A stretch of 64,000 nt of DNA from Eleginops maclovinus (Eukaryota; Chordata; Actinopteri; Perciformes; Eleginopidae). Of the stretch, positions 51,351-64,000 are shown piece after piece. Both the position numbers and the translations under genes were made by a program. Positions within the stretch are counted from its first letter, which is position 1. The number at the start of each line of letters is the position of its first letter. The notes below the pieces were generated by a model. It ran no database searches. It worked only from the letters and a program-made list of their open reading frames with translations, and had not been told where the DNA came from. The stretch covers positions 19,773,032 to 19,837,031 of the forward strand of contig NC_086350.1 in assembly GCF_036324505.1 (NCBI RefSeq), given 5' to 3'.

Positions 51351-52814
51351 CATACAAATCTGTACCTCCTCTGGGCTGTTTCACAGCCCCATACTGAGTT
51401 TGTCCACTTTTCCTTTACGAGGCATTATCCACAATCTACTGTGTTGATAGATCCAAACTGACACTGTGATACATGCTATGTCATAGTTTGGTGTATTAAG
51501 GGAAAAACTGACAAGTGACACATGAACAGACTATCAAACTATAAATTAAATGACAATATCTGTGTTTAAACTCATAGGATGTTGTTACAAATGCACACTT
51601 AATTGTCTTTCACAGAACTTTCATAGATTCTGTTGTGATTTGTCAGTTTACTTCACATTTTACATTAGACTAATCAGATATTGTGTTCATTAAGGAAAGC
51701 CAAATTGTAGACGTTTTGCTAATATTCAAGGTTTAAGTTACATAGAAACCTATATTTGATTCACATCTATTTAAGCCACTGCAACTTTCCCTGAGGCTAT
51801 TCCCTGTGGCAGCCTCAGAAGTGACAGTCAGAGTTATCGTGACCTCAGAAAATCCAGTGAAAAACATTATCATCCTCTGTTAACATTTCTTCCCGCTAAT
51901 ATTTGCCCTTTCATAAATGCATATGCAGAGAGGAGAGAGGCTCTCCTTGCAGACAATCAAACTGCAATCAAAAATTAAATGTATTTAATGCCTGAAAAAC
52001 ATGTAAAACAACACGATGGAACTGTAGTTGTAATTACTGACTTTACCTTTTGTCCTAAATTAAACTAGAAGTAACCTTCAGTAAAGTAGGAAAGAAAGAT
52101 ACAAAAATAGGTTATTCACTGTTGTGTCATTGTCATCATCACCGACATAGTGAGTGAAAAGTTGAATGGAGTCTTTGATTTATTCAGCTGTTATCTTGTG
52201 CTGCGTGTCAACATCGATCATCCTGCAGCTTTGACGTTTCATATGAAATCAAACAAAGGTGGTGTGTGTGTGTATGTGTGTATGTGTGTGTGCGTGCGTA
52301 CGTGTGTGTGTCTTTTTATTTGTTTCTAAGTTTATGTGAGCCCATCATTGTTTTTACACCCGTTGCTATTTTCTCTTTAATCTTTTATGTGCATATTAAA
52401 CGGCTGTGTTGAAAGAGTGTGAGCTGTCCCTACAGAGTATGCCCTACATATCACAGACAGACTAATTAGAGTTTTCATCTCCAAGGGGCGGTATATTTTT
52501 ATTTTCTTCATTCTCAAAAACAAACACATGTCTACCCCTGATGTCGATAAAAGCAGCTACTAGAAGAGCTTTTAAAACCCTTGCGCGTCATGCATGTCAA
52601 GCATGTAGTCTCGGTTGTTGGAGACTTCGAAATGGTATATTGCTCTTATTCCTCCACTCTCATTTTCATCTCCTCTCCAGTAAAACTGAGTCGGTGCTTG
52701 TCTTAAATAAAACATTGGGTGGCTTGAAACCGCTCGAAGCTCAGATGCGGGTGAAGTATTAAAATATCTGCTCATATTTCTTTTTATAGTGAAACGTGTG
52801 TTTTGTTGTTGCAG

Positions 52815-52898
52815 ATAGGAAAGGCCAAGCTGACTGTTTCCAGACCAAAAACGCTGATCAAGGGCCCTGCGTGGCGGTGAAAATCGAACACTCCACGG
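52815..52898 (+). CDS. candidate internal coding exon (84 bases, phase 1-1)
   Basis: Acceptor ttttgttgttgcag (ends 52814) and donor GTAGGA (52899). In the frame set by both candidate first exons it reads RKGQADCFQTKNADQGPC and then VAVKIEHST plus one base. Both ends are phase 1 and the length is a multiple of three, so it could be skipped without a frame change. The peptide is not recognised. Later exons would lie right of the window. The coincidence of three matching phases is the main support; fgd4 is a positional guess only. Confidence 0.5.
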
Positions 52899-53398
52899 GT
52901 AGGAAACATTGCTTTATGCCCTTACACCTTCCTTCTTTAATCTCTTTCTTTTAAATGCAGTTTGTTTAATGTTATTTATTGTGTTGCGGAAAACCCCTCT
53001 GTGTTTAATTAATTAAAGTGTATAGCTATTTGAATCTTAACCATGACAGTGGTTTCCTGTCTGCATTCGTGATGCAGTCTTACGCTTTACTTGACCCTTA
53101 TCTCTTGATGTGTGTGAGCTAGTAGAGCCACAAGCCAATTTAAGATGCAAAGCTTTGTTTCCTGTCAGCCGCCATCTCTGATTCACAGCAGGAGGGCTGC
53201 ACGTGTTTGCATTTAAAGTCAAATAGCATGGTTAGAGTTTCAAGCCTTTTGGTCCTTTCTAAACTTCACCAAATCAGATGATGTAATAGAAATAAACTGC
53301 CGTGAAGACATGTGGTTAGAAAGGATGCAGTGAGGGGAAGCATGAAGTCGCCTCCCTGCAGCAGTGTGGTGGAGGAAGCTGCTGGCCTCTGCTGTATG

Positions 53399-53511
53399 AG
53401 TGTGTGTGTGTGTGTGTGTGAGTGTGAGTGTGAGTGTGAGTGTGAGTGTGAGTGTGAGTGTGAGTGTGAGTGTGAGTGTGAGTGTGAGTGTGAGTGTGAG
53501 TGTGAGTGTGG
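53399..53511. repeat. (TG)n followed by a (TGTGAG)n array
   Basis: About 20 bases of TG followed by about 15 units of the hexamer gtgagt, ending at gtgtggctc. The long frames across it (Cys-Glu, Ser-His) are repeat artefacts. Confidence 0.96.
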
Positions 53512-55246
<1,735 letters not shown>

Positions 55247-56099
55247 CTCTACAGAAGGCTTTCACATATCCACAGATAGCAAGATGACCAGAACAGGGTC
55301 TTATATTTAGGCTTCCTGTATTCATGTATTCTTTGAACCCTGTGATGGTTTAAAGTTGATATAAAACACTGCATCAGCAGTTAGTCAACAGAGCAAGCGC
55401 GCACATCTGAGCTTGACCGTCAAAGACACCAGGGACCAGCTCTGCTCACACCACAGATGGAGAACACAGACGATATAATGTTGCAGTTTCCTGTTGATAC
55501 TTCTGCAAACGGTACTTCTCGTTCATAGTATAACGTAGTGTAAATCTGTCATTTGAATTCACTTGTTTTTAGTAGATTTTACCAGATTAAACCAGAGTTA
55601 GCATTACTTTTCACTTGTTTTTGTTGAATTGCTCAGTTTTTCACCAATGTTTTGGCTTTTTGTCTTAAATATTTGCTCAGGAGATGTGCCTGAGGAGGAG
55701 AAGTTGATGGCGTGACTGTTTAAAATAATAGATCAGAGGCTTTGGGCTTCATTTAGATTTTAGCAAGCCGATGAGAGAAGTGGTGCGTAGCGCTGCAGGC
55801 TGCTTTACTGTGGTGCTTGTTAATCATTGATCAGAATAATCAGGCAGAAGGAGAAGTGGCCTGTGCTCATATCAGTGTGGTTTCACACTGCAAGAGGCTT
55901 TATTTGTTTGCTCCTTTTATGATAAAAGAACGAGGAAGATGGAAAATATGTTTGTCCCTTTGTGTCTGCAAGAGCTGTGCAAGCTAAAGTTAATTAGCCA
56001 CAGATCCTGTTTGTAGATTTGTAGCTTTTAAATGTGCAGATCCAGAGTTGTGTGTTGTGAACTTCTGGGTGTGTGTGTGGCTTTGTACTTTTTTTTAAA

Positions 56100-56310
56100 G
56101 CCACTTAAATAGGGGGTGTGTGTGAGAGATTGAAGGAGGAGTCTTGTGTTGCTCTGTGAGTCCTTCTCTGAGCTGAGTGATAGAGCGGTGGGGCAGCCTG
56201 GGAGGATTACACTGAACACAAACTCAGAGCTCTTCTGGGACTCACACACTCTCACACACACAGTGTGGTCACTGAGGATGCTACCAGTCCGTCTCGAACT
56301 GTAGGGTGAG
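56100..56310 (+). promoter_or_regulatory. candidate alternative promoter and first exon
   Basis: A TATA-like CTTAAATAGGGGG at about 56104-56116 is followed about 30-60 bases later by a denser, less AT-rich stretch that ends in ctgtag with a donor-like GGTGAGTT (about 56304). An ATG at about 56278 opens only eight codons before TAG, so it would be a non-coding exon or hold a short upstream frame. Assignment to the plus-strand gene is inference. Confidence 0.3.
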
Positions 56311-57264
56311 TTAATTCATTGCATCTTTCTTTTGAATTGTCTCTCCATGAGTGTAAGCTTCTCTCTTCTCTTGTTAGAATTTGTTTAAAAAAAAGATACA
56401 GTCACACTCTAGTAGTGGCTCCACTCAGCTCCCATGCTCTCATGTTGACCTGCTCTTTTTTTATCTGCCTATGGAAGACAGTGTCGCAATGTTTACTCTG
56501 TAACACTGGCAGAGCCTTTCATATGACAAATAGCCTTCACATGTCAACAAGCTCTGACTTTCTTTCCCGTCTGTACTTTAACCAACTTGCTGATCCAGAT
56601 AAGATAGTGTGGCTATGGCTGTGCACTTTAGCCATCTCCCTCTCTGGTGTTTTTGACATCGCTGCGCTCTGTAGAAGTCACGTACACGATCTGTAATACA
56701 TCAAGCCATTTATAAAACAAGAAGCAGAATTTGTAAAGCGTCCTCTCAGACATTCCTTTTGATATATCGCGCCTGTGGAGTCACCAGGCGAGGAGACAAA
56801 GCCCTAGTTACAGGCTGTGTCAATCCGTCTGCTGGCAGGGTGGAGACGCACTGCAGCACAAACAGGTGTGTCTTTTCTGTTTTTACCTGAAACTCTCACT
56901 CAGCATATATTTTGCTTCGGGGGTTTGTACGACAAACAGGTCAGGCAACCTGTCAGGTTTAACACTTCGGGGGAGGGTAATGGTGTCATAAGGTAGAAAT
57001 GTGTTGCTTAACAGTGTTTGACTAAGGCTGAATGGAGATTGGATAAATATTACACCTGCGCAAGAGGTTTGCTTCACTTTGCTCTTAAAGAACAGTTCCT
57101 GCTGGAGACATTGGACTTAAAGTGCTATATTTAAGTGTGTTGTTAAAAAGCTCATATAGTCTCTTCTTTAGACATTGTGGCTCTAGAGATAGGTGGTGGA
57201 TTTAGATGATTTAAAAAGGAGGATCATCCAAAAAACTAACAATATGTATATACCAATTAACACA

Positions 57265-57435
57265 ACAATAAAGGGCTGCAAGTAATAATTGTTTATATTT
57301 TTAGAGGAATTTGAATGTGTTTTTATCTTCCGTTCTAACCCAAATATATTTACTATAAAATGGAGAAAAGCACGAAATCTCAATATTTGAGGCTGAAAGC
57401 AATGGTTAATTGATTATCAAAAAATAAAAGGGTAT
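57265..57435. repeat. possible fragment of a fish MITE
   Basis: Starts agGGCTGCAAGTAATAATTG and ends GGTTAATTGATTATCAAAA, resembling the two ends of a common fish repeat (start GGCTGCAACTAACGATTATT). A second start-like match is at 63112. The body is degraded. Confidence 0.4.
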
Positions 57436-58847
57436 CAATAAAATCATGAATCATTGCAGTTGTAAATAAATAGATTACGAAAACATTCGCCATAGTGCGG
57501 GGGGCCAGAGAGGGATCCAGTCTTAACATTACAGGGTAACTGGCTCAACTTTAAAACCACCCTTGCTAGAGATGAATAAAAAGCCTGGTCGACCACTTTG
57601 CTTCAGACTGAGATACTTCAACAACTTTAAGATAAAGTGCCATACAATTCCGTACAGGTCATGACTGTATATATTGTAAAAATTGGCAAACCATCCAATG
57701 TTTGTGATGCTTAAGACCAAAGTGTCGGACAAACAAACCAACAGACCTTGCCTTCCCTGGAATCAAACTATTTTTAGGCTTTAGTTGAGATTATTAAGTA
57801 TTTTCAGACACTGTTTATTTTTTTGTTGCAAAAAAAATTAATTTGCGTCTGAGTGATAAATTCCTTCAGTCTCCTTTGCTGGCTTCCAGAAAACTCATTC
57901 CTGTTCTGCTGTGATGTGGCAGAGCTGGAGGGCTGTGGGGGGGTGATGTCTTTAAAGCTGTAGTGCCACACAAACATTAGACACACACACATTTGCATAT
58001 AGCACGCTGAGCTCAGGTAAACCTCAGAAAGTAGATTCTCTTTGAAAGGGGAGATGTTTGTTGGAGAGCTCTGTCTCCTGGATATACTCACACACTAACA
58101 TGAGATGCTTTTCATTTTTTAGGTAAGAAAAGAGAATATTTGTGAAAACCCAAAACGCTGTTGCTTTGAAAAGCAGCATTTTTGAAAGTCGTTATTTCAT
58201 CTACACTGCTGCAGACACCTGACCTTTACAAGAGCATTTCTTATTTCTCGTACTCGCTGTGCCGCAGCTTTGGATTTATTGAGATGGAAGCAGATGCCTT
58301 CAGGCTCGGTCCACTCAGCAGTGAAGTAAATGTTTTGCATCTTCAAAAGCTAATGGGCTGGTTGCCATGGCAACAAGTCTGACCATCCTCCAACTAAGAC
58401 GGAACCAAATGTCGACTGAGTTAGACTATTCAGAGTTGCACTTCCTTGATTGAAGCATCGCTGCGACGTTGTTTTCGGTTTCTATGCAACGCAGATGACC
58501 TATGAGAGAGAAGTTGTGATAATGACTCCATGTCATTGATGTTATAGCAAGCTGTGTCCCAGCCCAGCTTTAGTTCCTCTTATACATATTTCTATCTTCC
58601 ACAAAAACAAGTCTCAGACATCAGGGCTCTTTCCCCATCTCACACAGGAGGAGAAAAAGTGTCGAAGTGTTTCTGCAGGGTGGTGGCTGCTACTAATTCA
58701 CTCTACGTGGCGACCTGTCAGCTTTAATGAGAAGATGCTAGAATGAGTGTGTTGCAAGGAGCAGCAATTCCTGCCCAGCATTACACTTCTGAGAAAGGAA
58801 GTTTATCCTATTTTTACTACAAGGGAAATGGCTCGTTTCAGTGCCTT

Positions 58848-59265
58848 AAGGGGCCCTATTTGCTTTTTTGCGTTTTCTCTTTTGTATACTGTGTTATAGG
58901 TTTGAGTGCATGTAGATGGTCTGCAAAGGCTAAAATCCCCAAATTCTCTCCCACACACCCCTCGCCCTGCCTGAAACCTTGATTGTAGTCCTTTGTTTAC
59001 TCTGAAACATAGTGACATTGCTACTTTGGTGCTTTATTGGTGAGCACACCAACACATTGTACGTGATAGGCTAAGGGGTGGGACATCTCAAAGCAGTTGA
59101 CCAATCACAACAGAGCCGGCCAGCTAACCGGTCAGAGTGGACTGGGCTCTCATTTTCAGAAAAATAAAACACTTTTTGAACATTAAAGCATGTAAACATG
59201 TCACAGTAGAGCAACAAAATACAATTATTAAACGTGAAAATGACCATAATATGGCCCATTAAATG
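58848..59265 (-). repeat. MITE-like repeat, reverse copy
   Basis: Begins AAGGGGCCCTATTTGC and ends AACGTGAAAATGACCATAAT then ATGGCCC, so the two ends are inverted and share GGGCC. Internal CAATCACAACAGAGC and ggggtgggacatctc are reverse matches to 4750-4800. It is the same family as 4615 and 32384. Confidence 0.7.
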
Positions 59266-60510
59266 AATCAAATAAGGGAGTAAAGATAGTAGAAAGATAT
59301 TAGTCTGATCATAACTACAATGAGTTTCTAAGCAATTGGCAGAAAGATTTCCAAATGGTACTTCCTGTATCTATAACATCTGTATGTTCTAAGCTTTAAC
59401 AGCAACCACTTAAAATACCTGCACCACTTGCTTGGGTTCAAGTGCAATCCTCCAGCCTGTAAGCAGATTCACAGGCGAGGGACTGGTGTTTGACATAGCT
59501 AATAACAACCTGTGTAGACAGAGCCAGGCTGTGGAGGGTGGACCCCCTGCAATCCAACACGATAAATGTAGTGCATGATCTGCAGGCGGGGAATTCATTT
59601 TTAGCCGTATATGTATATAATATGGTGCATAAGTGGATGTTTTCTTATAATCTCTTAATGTGGCCACCGGTGGAAGCCAAGCACATAATCAAGAGAAATT
59701 CCTGAGGCCGCTTTCGGAATTGATTGGTAATTTTTGGGTCCGTTTTTAGTAGGTCGGCTCTCCCAAACACAGTGTGGGACCGTTTCCAGTCAGACAGTTG
59801 CTAGAGCTGTTGTCTTTAATTACGGTCAGGTTTTTAAAAATAGAAACTGTGACTATGTGATTCTGTGGTATTTTCTTCTGTTACTGTTTCAGGATTGGTA
59901 AGATAAAGATCACTGTAGGGAAAATAAATAAGGGGCTTCATTTACCATTTTGGCACATAGTAGTAAAATGTCAGTAAACAAACTAAAAATGGCACATCAT
60001 GTATATAGGACATATGTTTTCACTCAGATAGCAGTGGTTCATTTACTTAAGGGGCTGCTACAAAAAAAAATGTGTTCAATGTCAATTCATAATGCCTAAG
60101 CTGACATTTTAGAATAGTCTTCTAATGATATAGGATCTAAAAATCTATCAATTCACAAAGACAAAGACAATCAGTGAGAAATGGACCTTAGTAATGTGTG
60201 TTAATTTAATAAGCTCTGCTGGTCAATCAACTAGTTGATAAATCTAAGAATTGTTTCAAATAACATCATTTGATGTGTATTAATTCTATTTATACCCAGT
60301 ATTTCTATTTCTATTCATTTTGTATTATAATGTTTGTAGAGTAAGATTCTTGGGGTGGCTGCATAGCATTATTTCCAACTCGTTTTGGTCCAGACGTTTC
60401 CAATTAATCCAGAGCGCTGTAAAGTCTAAAAGTTAATGTATTGAAAAAATATCTATATTACATGTTTTTCAAAATATTCTGCTTTGTTGTCATTCAGCTT
60501 TTAAAAAACA
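59266..60510. other. intron or intergenic, no feature seen
   Basis: AT-rich, short chance frames only. Confidence 0.5.
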
Positions 60511-60680
60511 ACATTTGGGCTCAGTGGGTAGAGCTGGAGGCCATATACTGGGGTTGGATCCCCATGCAGTGGACCCAGGTTTGAATCTGGCCTGAGACCC
60601 TTTGCTGCAAGTCAGCCCCTCTATCTCCCCATTTCTCACTGTATTAAAGGTACTGGCTGCCCAAACAATTCTTTAAAAAA
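60511..60680 (+). mobile_element. tRNA-derived SINE of a second family
   Basis: gggctcagtgggtagagc at the start is A-box-like and GGTTTGAATCTGG (about 60580) is a B box. Then CCTTTGCTGCAAGTCAGCCC, CTCTATCTCCCC and an A-rich end follow. This order is typical of a common fish SINE. The 3' end is an imperfect A run at 60674-60687. Confidence 0.75.
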
Positions 60681-60787
60681 AAAAAACACGTTTGTATTGA
60701 GGTCATAAACTGTACGCTTCGCATACACAAAAGGAGGAACATTAGGTCCAGCATGAATCTAACAGCACCATAAATGATATTCATATT

Positions 60788-61628
60788 TCAAGGTTGCAAG
60801 GTTTTATTGGTCATATACAACGTATATGCTGTGCATATGAAAATCTTATATCCCATGCTCCTCTAACAACTCAACATACATGGTGCAAATAAGATAGATA
60901 AAATAGTGCAAAAAGAGAGAAGAATATTTACAATATCAACAATAAAGATTTGAGGATGTGACATATATACATATGTGGAATACATTGAAATGATTTAAAT
61001 ACTTTACACTGTTGAATGAGGAGGTATGAACAGATGCATATATTACGTATAAAGAGATGTATATGGCAGATATGTATAATATATAGATATGTGTATTATA
61101 AACAGATATGTATGGCAGATGTGTATAATATATATATAAATATATATATATATATGTGTGTATATATATATATATTTATATATATATATATATATGTGTA
61201 CTATAAACAGATGTGAGTAGACATTCACACAGCTCAGGAGTTCAGCAGTCTTATAGCCTGTGGTATAAAACTGTCTCTGAGTCTGGTGGTCTTGGTCCGG
61301 ATGCTGCGGTACCGTCTGCCAGACGGCAGCAGACAGAACAGATTGTTGCTGGGGTGATGGGGGTCCTTTAATATCCTACCGGCCTTCTTCCTACACCGCT
61401 GGGTGTAGAGGTCCTCCATGGATGGCAGCTCCGTCCTGGTGATGTGCTGAGCAGTTTTCACCACCCTCTGTAGAGTCTTACAGTTGAGGGCGGTGCAACT
61501 GCCATACCAGGCGGTGATGCAGCCAGTCAGGATACTCTCGATGGTGCACCTGTAGAAGTTGTAGAGTATCCTGGAGTCCATGTTGAACTTCCGCTGCCTG
61601 CGGAGGAAGAAGAGCCGCTGTCGACCAC
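60788..61628 (-). mobile_element. 5'-truncated L2-like LINE (copy 2)
   Basis: Minus-strand element with a reverse transcriptase C-terminal frame (61628-61234) followed by a 3' UTR that matches copy 1 at 1-360. It ends with GCAACCTTGAAA on the minus strand. An AT-rich tract (about 61125-61205) interrupts the UTR. The 5' limit near 61628 is where the coding similarity stops, as in the usual truncated insertions. Confidence 0.85.
61234..61628 (-). pseudogene. L2 reverse transcriptase C-terminal fragment
   Basis: In-frame sequence from about RQRLFFLRRQRKFNMDSR, through LYNFYRCTIESILTGCITAW, ALNCKTLQRVVKTAQHIT and CLLPSGRRYRSIRTKTTRLR, to a stop after IRLLNS. These phrases are the C-terminal end of the reverse transcriptase ORF2 of L2/Maui-type non-LTR retrotransposons. 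The catalytic part and the endonuclease are missing, so it cannot be functional. The frame has no stop within the fragment, so the insertion is fairly young. Confidence 0.85.
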
Positions 61629-62155
61629 AATAACAACATTTTTTGGGATGTCATGATGGACGTCATGAAAAGACATTCAACTCCGGCCTTAGAAGCAGAA
61701 ATGCTTTTAGTTTGATCTATTTTTGGAATGTTTCTATCAAGAAATTAAGACCTGTTATCACTGATTTATATTGTAGGATGGAACTTTTCTCCTTTCATAT
61801 TCACTGTGGGCTAATCTGAGGACAACATGATTTTCTGTAGACTTTCTGTAGACATACTGTAGACAGATACAAATGCAATTCAGAATTTCAGATTTTGGCA
61901 AGATGTATCCTTGAAGCTCTACCCTGTTAGGGTTCCACTTCACATTACTTATCCAAACAAGGTAACCAAGTGCAAAGCCACATTGATTTCTGCTTCTTAA
62001 CCCATGCATCAGTGCCACTTGTGAAATCACACACACCCATGTAAGTGACCACCTTAAATGGAAATGAATGGACTAATTCATTGTAAGATAATGAGAACGA
62101 CTCCTGGCTCTTTGCTATGTAGATCCATATAGGGACATTTGCCTAAGTACACATG

Positions 62156-62428
<273 letters not shown>

Positions 62429-63289
62429 CCGTGAGGTCAGAGAGAGTGTATTTAGGATACTGTAAACACTGCCAGTCTGTGTCTGTCGCTCCATTAAATC
62501 ACTCTGCTCTATCTAAACACTGAGGCTGTACCATCTGCGTCCAGCTGCTCCGTTAAAGCCTCTCCGGAGCTGATCATCAAACGGATCATTAGCTCGATAA
62601 TCAACTCAACTCTCTGACACTCTTCAATATTAAGCCTGCAGCTGCTTAGCATAAACATATTTACAGTAATGAATATAAACAGTATGCCTGTATGAATGGG
62701 GATGAGATCATTAGGAATGATCTCTAAGTTTATTGGACACACTTAGCTTGTTTTTGTAAAACCACAGCTTCCTCTTAGGCCTTAAATTATTATTAGTTTT
62801 CTTAGCTGAGTTTGAATAATGCAAACCAAGACTGAAAGTTTTGATTATTATTTACAGCCTTGAAGCCAAGAATAAATAGATTTAGCACATTTAACTACTG
62901 GTGGTTTTAACATTTCCTTAACAGCTAAAATCCGACTCACAGTATTAGGTGTCTAAAGATTCAAAATATGTTTGAATTTCCTCCATTGCATGAATCGGAA
63001 TGTTCTAAATAACTAAATATAGTTACATACGAAGAAAGGATAAGACTGTGCCATACTAGCATCTGCCATACCATCATTGGTGCCTGTGATACTTGATGAT
63101 ATTCTATTTGTAAGGCCGCAACTAACAAATATTTTTTGCATTAGTGATGAATCTGCTGATTATTTTATGAATCATCGATTATTTGTGTTTTCTCCGTCCA
63201 ATATCAACAAGATATTCCCCTTAGTATGATGGGTAACAGAGAAAAGAAAGACACCTGCATATTTGAAAGGCTAAAAGTAAGCATTTGTG
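62429..63289. other. intergenic or intron, one MITE fragment
   Basis: Nothing coding. GGCCGCAACTAACAAATATT at about 63113 followed by atgaatctgctgattatttt.tgaatcatcgattattt resembles the common fish MITE also suspected at 57265. Confidence 0.4.
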
Positions 63290-64000
63290 CAATATTTTAG
63301 AAATGAACAGTCTGTAATTTTTATGGTAGGTTTATTTTAACAGTGAGAGACAGAATATAAAAAAAGAAAATCTAGGAATGTACATAAAAAAAAGATATAA
63401 ATTGATTTGCGTTTAATTGGGGGAAATAAGTATTTGATCCCCTTGCAACCAACAAGAATGCTGGATCCCACGGACTGGTTAAATAAGTACTCTCGCTTTA
63501 AGAAAGTACTCCTAATGTCAAGTCGTTACCTCGATAAAGACACCTGTCCACAGTCAATAAATCAGATTACAACCTCTCCACCGAAGACCAAAGACAGGTC
63601 TGTGATCATGGTGGAAGACCACCAACAAGCAGCTTGGTGAGAAAGAGACAACTGGTTTGATTATTAGAGAATAGAAGAAGCACAAAATGACCATCAATCG
63701 TCCTTGGTCTGGGTCTCCACGATCAATGATCATGAAAAAGGTGAGGGATCAGCCAATAACTACATGGACTTGTTAATGATCTGAAGGCAGCTGGGACCAC
63801 AGTCACCAAGAAAATTATTGGTAACACTATGCAGTAACGGATTCAAATCCTGTAGCGCCTGCAAGGGTCTACTGCTCAAGAAGGCACATGTACAGGCCGT
63901 CTGAAGTCTGCCAATGAACCTCTGAATGATTCAGAGAAGACTTATGAGAAGGTCATGTGGTCAGATGTGACCAAAATCAAGATCTTTGGCACCAAATCGA
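63290..64000 (+). mobile_element. Tc1/mariner-type transposon, decayed, cut by the window end
   Basis: The left end has tttttatggtaggtttattt and cagtgagagacagaatat, then GGAAATAAGTATTTGATCCC, all typical of a common fish Tc1-like element. The following part matches the transposase gene layout: accaaagac, GTGGAAGACCACCAACAAGC, caagaaaattattggtaacac, tgcgcctgcaagg-like and cagatgtgaccaaaatcaaga. The frame is broken by stops and shifts; the longest open part (63407-63640) is not a transposase reading. The right end lies beyond the window. Confidence 0.8.

Noticed and set aside
61043..61228. Ile-Tyr-rich frames near the LINE tail
   Set aside because: Translation of (AT)n/(TATG)n repeats in the LINE 3' UTR.

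Overview
The window is vertebrate nuclear DNA, almost certainly from a ray-finned (teleost) fish. The signs are split genes with GT-AG introns, very long (TG)n/(CA)n and (AG)n arrays, L2-type LINE tails, tRNA-derived SINEs of the kind common in fish, a Tc1/mariner element and a piggyBac element. No prokaryotic or viral gene organisation is present.

Layout. (1) About 1-410 is the 3' tail of an L2-like LINE (minus strand). (2) 1945-16655 (+) is the bulk of a Bicaudal-D gene, best read as bicd1. Nine coding exons are visible; the first coding exon lies left of the window. The 3' end is complex: a 76-base cassette exon is open in two frames and gives either a short conserved tail or a longer alternative C-terminus, followed by a long 3' UTR. 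(3) 17377-20143 (-) is a nearly complete piggyBac transposon with 16-base terminal inverted repeats and a two-exon transposase of 563 aa, in which the second catalytic Asp is Asn. (4) 20750 to beyond 52898 (+) is the likely 5' part of another gene. Two candidate coding first exons (20750-20822, 30734-30809) end in the same phase and both fit a downstream 84-base exon (52815-52898). Two non-coding candidate first exons (ending 39904 and near 56310) may add promoters. Human synteny (BICD1 next to FGD4, same direction) makes fgd4 a candidate, but the peptides were not recognised. (5) 25043-26550 (-) is a small unrecognised gene of 180 aa with at least three exons, followed at 27415-28290 by a decayed tandem copy. 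A SINE inserted there carries an inverted patch of neighbouring DNA. (6) 28300-60500 is mostly intron or intergenic DNA with microsatellites, MITE-like repeats and retroelement tails. (7) 60511-61628 holds a SINE and a 5'-truncated L2 LINE with the end of its reverse transcriptase ORF; 63290-64000 is a decayed Tc1/mariner element cut by the window edge.

Working together: Bicd1 is a coiled-coil adaptor that links dynein-dynactin (N-terminal half) to Rab6-type cargo (C-terminal coiled coil). The visible exons cover the parts from just after the first coiled-coil segment to the C-terminus. The other genes have no evident functional link to it.

Most other open frames in the window are translations of dinucleotide repeats or chance frames in introns and were left out. 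All calls come from reading the sequence and from remembered family features; no search or alignment was run.
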